From Welwitschia mirabilis (lineage: Eukaryota > Gnetophyta > Gnetopsida > Welwitschiales): a stretch of 64,000 nucleotides of DNA. How positions within the stretch are numbered: the stretch's first letter is position 1; each line of letters starts with the position of its first letter. Positions 58,246-64,000 of this stretch are shown here, piece after piece. A program made the position numbers and the translations under genes. A model generated the notes under the pieces. It did no database searches. It saw only the letters and a program-made list of their open reading frames with translations, and was not told where the DNA came from. Location of the stretch: NCBI GenBank assembly GCA_051453625.1, contig JBOZIK010000001.1, positions 193,775,380-193,839,379 of the forward strand, read 5' to 3'.

Positions 58246-60243
58246 AGTGCCTTAAGTATACTAAGGCTTATACTTAAATTAAGTAGGATTTAATTCTTTA
58301 GATTATGTTTAAGCTTGATTTTAATCTTAATTCTATTCATATGATTAGCTCTCTATTTATTGATGCTAATGCTTAAATAGCTACAAACTTTGGTATTATT
58401 TCTTATTTTACTATCCATTGTTTAGTGAGGTAAGGTTTTTCTTTGACACCTTATCTATCTATTATTATAAAAAGTTTTCTTTGGTATTAGATTCAATAAG
58501 ATATTTACAGCAGTGCTACTAAGGGCCTCATTCTCTCTAAATCCAATAATCAGAGTTTCAATATGCACTTTTCTCTCGACTTCTTGTTTCTAGTAAATAA
58601 TAATTTTATTGATAGTGAGTTGGACGATATTTTCCTCTTTCAAGTTCTTCTTTCAATTGATTTTATCTAAATTTTCATAGAAAATTATTAGAGTTTACTA
58701 GAAAAATGATAGAAGTCAATGTAAGATCAAGATGTTATTAAAATTTTAGGGTTTCATTTAAGTTTTGAAGCTTATCCTTCTTTACTTTGAAATTAGATCC
58801 TTTCTAGAGTTTAAAAAAGATGGAAAAATGGGAAACATAATCTCTTATCCTAGCATGCAAGTTCCTAGTTTGTATGGTTATTCTAACTTCTACCTATTTG
58901 CTTCCATAAATTCTAGATTAGTGACTTAGTATTTTTAGAAATGCCTTATCTTCCTTAATTGCATATAAGGCTCGTAGGTTAATAGATTTCCTAAGACCAA
59001 TTGAAAACTCTTTATGATACTTCTTCCACCATGTAAAATTTCTCAAACTTTTTTTGTTTAGCTTGTGCATCTAAATAATGCTAAAGAAAATTTCTTTAAG
59101 GAATAATAAATTATTAGTTTTAACATGTAATCTTTCCACTACTTTCTAATTTCTTCATCAGTCATTCACTCTTTTCCAATTGCTTCATATTTCATTAGCT
59201 CTTGTTTCTTACTATAACAAACTTTGGTATGAATAAGAATATGAACATTTCTGGGTGAATATATTTAGAAAAAAACTACAAATTTCTAGCATTTCCAAAA
59301 ATAAAAATTATTTGGGTATTTTCTTCAGTAAGTTTTATCTATTAATAGCAAATGTTATCCTATTTGGTATTATTAATAGATATCCCCTTAATGCAATAAG
59401 CATGAAAGTTTTACTCATGTTTTTTAGGATTTCCCTTTTGCTAGAAACACATTGATTTAAACATATAAAGTGTTCTAGAACTTTCAAAAAAATTGGTTTT
59501 TTTTCTTTTGGATTTTTACAAAGTACCAATACTTATCTCAAATTTTTCTAGAGAGTTATTCATCCTATTACTTGGTATTATATTTAAAAGTATAATTTAA
59601 GTTAATATTTCATAGGATAGAGTATTCCCCTCTCTATCATTACTATCTCAAAGAAAACTAATATCTTATGAAATGTTTATTTGCAACTTTTAACTCAAGT
59701 AGAGGAGGATCATCTTGAGGTTAGTTAATTTTTGTAATGTCTAGGGCATTAGTTAGATGAATCTTACATGGTTACTAGAGTGCCTCCTAAATCATCTATT
59801 CCTCTAAACCCCTCTCATTGATTGATTTTCTAGAAGGTTAAAGCATTGTAGCACCCTTCTATAGAGAGAATTCCTTGAAAGACTTATAAGACAAACTTGG
59901 AAAAGGGTCATTCACCTCTTTATCATCTTATAGATGATGCCTAGAATAATATACTAAGGGATTTTATGACCCCTCACCAACCTATCTTTCTTATTCAAAC
60001 CTTAATGCCTTTACTTTTATAGGTTCCTCCTTAGCCTACGACTAGTGCAAAAAGTTGTGGTACTATTGCCACTAGATATCTATCACTCTTACTAATCAAA
60101 TACAATCCTAAAATTAAAGCTAAAATTTTTCATATAATGTTTTAATGTCTTTTTTTAAAATTTTGTTTAGTTATTGTTTTTATTTTAGTCAGACTAATAG
60201 CTTCATATTAAGGTTGTGGTGCTTTGTTTTTAAGTTTCTTCAA
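58246..60243 (+). pseudogene. LINE unit 3
   Basis: It restarts in the RT palm region (CTAAGGCTTATACTTAAATT) at the same internal point as units 2 and 4. It runs through the RT C-terminal part, the connection region with the same 450-bp deletion as unit 2, and the zinc-binding region near 59,600-59,900. All frames are broken; stop-free stretches do not exceed about 65 codons. Confidence 0.78.
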
Positions 60244-62540
60244 AGTACTTCAATTATGTTAAGATTATAATTAAATTAAGTAAAATTTCATTCTTTATAT
60301 TATGTCTAAGCTTAGTTTTGATCTTAAATTTCTTCATATGATTAAATATTACTTATTCATGCTAATTTTTAAGTAGTAAGAAATTTTGATATCAATTCCT
60401 CTTTTACTCTTCCTTGTTTAGTAAGGTAAGGTTGATCTTTGGCCCTTTAGTATTGTAGCAAATTTTCTTTATCATCAAATTTAATGGGATATTTAGAGTA
60501 ATGCTATTAAGTGTATCATTCTCTTTATTTCCAATAATTAGAATCGTAATATGCACTTCAATAATGACTTATTATTTATAATCAATAATAATATTAATTA
60601 ATTTTTTATTGAGTTAAGAAATATTATTCTTTTTAAGTCTCTTATATCAATTGGTTAATATCATCTATCTACATTATCATAGAAAATTATTATAATTTAC
60701 TAAAAAGAGTTAGAATTCAGTGCAACATCAAGACATTATTAAAATCCTAAGTATTTGTTTTAGTTTCTAAGATTCTCATTCTTCCATTTAGAATTAGATC
60801 CTTCATAGAGTTCATAAAAGGATGGAGAAATAAAAAACAAAATTTTCTACCCTGATAGAAAAGTTCCTAATTTGTAAAATATTCCAAGCTTTTATTTGTG
60901 TCTATTATTCCTCTTGTTGGCCATCCTCATAGTTTACTTGCTAGAAATTAGAGTTTTTATTTGAGAATCTCAAGTCTTTATCTAATGATTCTCAAAAAGA
61001 ATTTCATCGTATAGTCTTTAATATAATTACTCTACCTAAAACACAAGGTGATTTAGGTTTTTTGAATTCTTTTAAGTATGGCCTTATGATGGTGACTAAA
61101 TGCATTTTTTAGCATTTAGAGTCTTAAGATATAGTTGGAAAACTACTATGACTTTGTCTTTAGTAAGATGTTATTCAAATAAACTTTTTAGAAGGGAGTA
61201 TACTTTTTTTATTAGATTTTTCTTTACTAAAAATTAGTCTGTGATTTTTCATAGTATTTAGAGAGCTTGAAAAGTAACATTAATATATTAATTGAGAAAA
61301 TATTTCTATGGGTTGAAATCATCTTTCTTGTATTTTTGCTTTTTTATTGTAGTTGTTTCTTACTCCAATTACTTCCAAGAATTCTATGTTAACAACTTGT
61401 TAGTTTTAGGAAGGTGTTTTTTTCCTTTCAATTGCTTCAAGCTATCAGATTAATGGGTTTCTTAGGAACCATTTAAAACTTTTTATGGTGCTTCTTCTAC
61501 TATATAGCATTTCTTTTTTAAAATATATAACTTTTTTCAGCATGCATGTTTAGATAATGCCAAAGAGAATTTCTTTTAAGGGTATTAATTAGAATAATGG
61601 CTTAGTAATTTTTTCATATAATCCTTCCACACCTTTTCACTTTTTTCGTGGTTTACTACCTCTTATTACTTTATATAACATACTCTGACATACATAAGAA
61701 AATAAGCGTTTCTGGGTGAATATTGTTAGAAACGTTTAAAAACTTATAGTGCTTTCAAAAATCAAGCAATTGTTTTTGGAGCTTTCTTCATTAAGGTTCA
61801 GCTAATAGTAGTAAACTTCAGCATAAGGGTATCCATAACTCAGTATTCCCTTAATATTGTGTACTTAAAATTTTTATTTATGTTTTTAGGAAAATCCTCT
61901 TTTTCCAAAAATAGATGGATTTAAACATGCGAAGTTCTTTAAAACATTCAACTTTTATAAAATTTAGTATTCTTTAGATTTTTTTCTAAATACTAATATT
62001 GATCTCAAATTTCTTTATAAAGTTATTCATCTTATTACTTTATATTAAATTTTCAAAGAAAATGTGATTTACCACTTCATAAGACATATAATTTCCCTCC
62101 CTATAATTTAATTATCTAAGAGAAAACTAATATTTTGGAAAATGTTTTTTTAAAGTAGAAATATAATGGTCTAGCTTGAGGGTGATTACGTTATGCAACT
62201 TTTAGAGAATTTATCAGATGTATCATGTATGGTTACCAAAATTCCTTCAAAGGCTTATCTTCCTTTCTGTACCTCTCATTGAGTGGATTGCATGAAGAGG
62301 TCAAAGCATAATCGGAGCCCTTCTACAGAGAGCAAACTTAAGAAGACTCATAAGGCATACTTGATAAGGAGTTATTCTCCTCCTCGTTAATCTATAAATG
62401 ATGGCTAGAGTAATAGCCTAAGGGATTCTATACCCCTCCATTTACCCTTCTTTCTTGTCCAAAACTTGATGCATATGGTTTTATAGCCTTAGCCCACAGT
62501 TAGTGTAAAAATTGGTTAAGTTGTTACTAGTAGTTATCTA
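60244..62540 (+). pseudogene. LINE unit 4
   Basis: It begins at AGTACTTCAATTATGTTAAG, the same junction as units 2 and 3. It keeps the central segment missing from them: near 60,930-61,080 it reads VYYSSCWPSS-like sequence and then TLPKTQGDLGFLNSFKYG, matching 13,100-13,270 of unit 1. The zinc-binding region lies near 62,080-62,350. It ends about 62,540 near a C-rich stretch. The reading frame is broken throughout. Confidence 0.78.
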
Positions 62541-64000
62541 CCATCCCAACCCCTAATCCCCACAAGTATATTTTATTATTATAACTTTAGAATTATTGTT
62601 GAAGAAAGTTCTAATTACTATGAGATACAAATTATGATACTTATTTAAGTAATTTGAATGTCTCTTAATACAAAAATTCTGGTCATGAATGTCATGTCTT
62701 ATATCAATCATTCATAGTTTAATTAGGCTCTTAACTAAGCAAACATTCTGAAAATGCATATTGCCTAATTAGTCTCATTCAAGCAAGACCTAATTAATAG
62801 AGTTAGGATGTATGGGTATAGAATGAATGAAATAATTTAAGAAAATAACATATTTTATGAAAGTATGTAAGATTGTCTATTAGTCTAGAATATGCCAATA
62901 TGGTGGCTACTCAATTAATGAAACACTCATCCTCCACAAAAAAGATCATGTGTTGAACCTTAATATATTTCACTTAGCACCAAAGCTTTTGTGAGAACTT
63001 AGGGATAATTTAATCACTTATTGAGGCAATTATGATGGCTATACTTCCAAGAAAGCATGACTGTTAAAATTTTCAAGTTTGACATTTATAATCATGTTTT
63101 TGAAATGCATTGATCATTATAAAATAAATAATATTTTTATATCTTAAGTAAGAATAAGCATTTCTATGCATCACACACTTTTAGTAATTGAAAGCCTATT
63201 CAACCTTATTAACATTATTTGAATAGATCACAAAGTGACATATAACTTGAACTTTCTACTTTTCCTTAATCATGAATAAGGCCAATAAATAACTACATGA
63301 TTTGCAAGATTTTTATCAATAAAGTAACATGAAATGTCTTTTTCTATAGAAATTGTAATTTCAAGTAATTTACTAGCCATGCATTTGTAAGGTTTTAGGA
63401 ATACTAGTTTTGAAGCCTAACTCACTGATTCCTACTAAATATTTATGCATTAGTTATGGGAAAAAATAAATTTGTTATAAGTCTTTAAATGGTGTATTAT
63501 ATGTCATTTGGAATTTCCAACTTGAAATTTTTAGTGACTTTACCGTTCCATAGAAGTATAGCTCCCATGATTATCTAAACAAGTGATTCAATTATGCTTA
63601 AGGCATTTATCATATCCCATATTTTGTAAACCTTATTTATTTGAATATTAAGCTTTTAACCAGATGATTAATTATTCGTATTTAAAAGCATTATCAAAAT
63701 AAGATGGTATTTTAAATTAACCTTAGTTTGTAATTTCATAATTTACTATGAAAATTATAAAAATTATGTTAGAAGATTTTTATGAGAAAAGCTACCTAAA
63801 CATTTAAAATTAGATAATTCCATTATGCAAGGAATTAAAGTCACATTATAAAACTAATAAATTAAAAATTTCAAGAGGAAATAATTATATATTTTACATC
63901 TTATTTACTCATTTAAATTCTTGGTAAATGTAATAGGTGTACTATATTATGAATAGACATTTTCTTCCTTGTGTTATGTGATTGATAGATTTTATGCATT
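62541..64000. other. Unassigned AT-rich right flank
   Basis: No LTR pair, coding similarity, inverted repeat or RNA gene was found. It does not resemble any other part of the window by eye. Confidence 0.5.

Noticed and set aside
1-64000. CRISPR array, organelle insertion, rDNA or endogenous pararetrovirus
   Set aside because: No regularly spaced repeats, no organelle or rRNA sequence recognised, and all polymerase relics have either copia, gypsy or LINE domain order with LTRs or LINE context.

Overview
This window is nuclear plant DNA made almost wholly of old, heavily mutated retrotransposons. No intact host gene, rRNA, tRNA or CRISPR array is visible, and every long reading frame is broken. 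The sequence is very AT-rich. In aligned copies the differences are dominated by C-to-T and G-to-A changes, and most in-frame stops are TAA or TAG where CAA, CAG or TGG would be expected. That is the mark of long-term deamination of methylated cytosine. A low-GC, repeat-swollen plant genome (for example a gnetophyte such as Welwitschia) would fit, but the species is inference only.

Layout. (1) 1-1,934: unassigned. (2) 1,935-8,829: element A, plus strand, an LTR element with no polymerase, carrying a tRNA-derived SINE in its left LTR. (3) 8,830-11,739: unassigned, with a 112-bp tandem duplication and a trinucleotide repeat. (4) 11,740-15,435: decayed LINE, plus strand. It continues at 55,331 and runs to about 62,540 as a head-to-tail array of LINE 3' segments. 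(5) 15,436-55,330: a nest of insertions inside the LINE array. The outer element is E, a Sirevirus-like Ty1/copia element on the minus strand, whose 3' LTR holds F, a fold-back element with arms of over 500 bp. Element C (Ty3/gypsy, Athila-like, 20,991-46,978, minus strand) sits inside E. C is in turn split by B (21,613-31,441, with gag-protease-RT-RNase H-integrase) and by D (34,079-41,529, no polymerase, target duplication agcat). (6) 56,785-58,240: solo LTR G, target duplication accat, with a GC-rich core. (7) 62,541-64,000: unassigned.

How the parts relate. A, B, C and D have related LTRs, a primer site derivable from the tRNA-Asp type, a TTAGGGG-like polypurine tract and the same duplicated motif just downstream of the primer site. 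B carries a full set of retrotransposon domains, C carries only gag and protease, and A and D carry instead a shared reading frame with no domain I recognise. The likely reading is that A, C and D were moved in trans by a B-like helper. A/D is the best candidate here for an undescribed family.

The 11 runs of N are assembly gaps. Five are flanked by the same sequence on both sides, so those duplications are probably scaffold artefacts.
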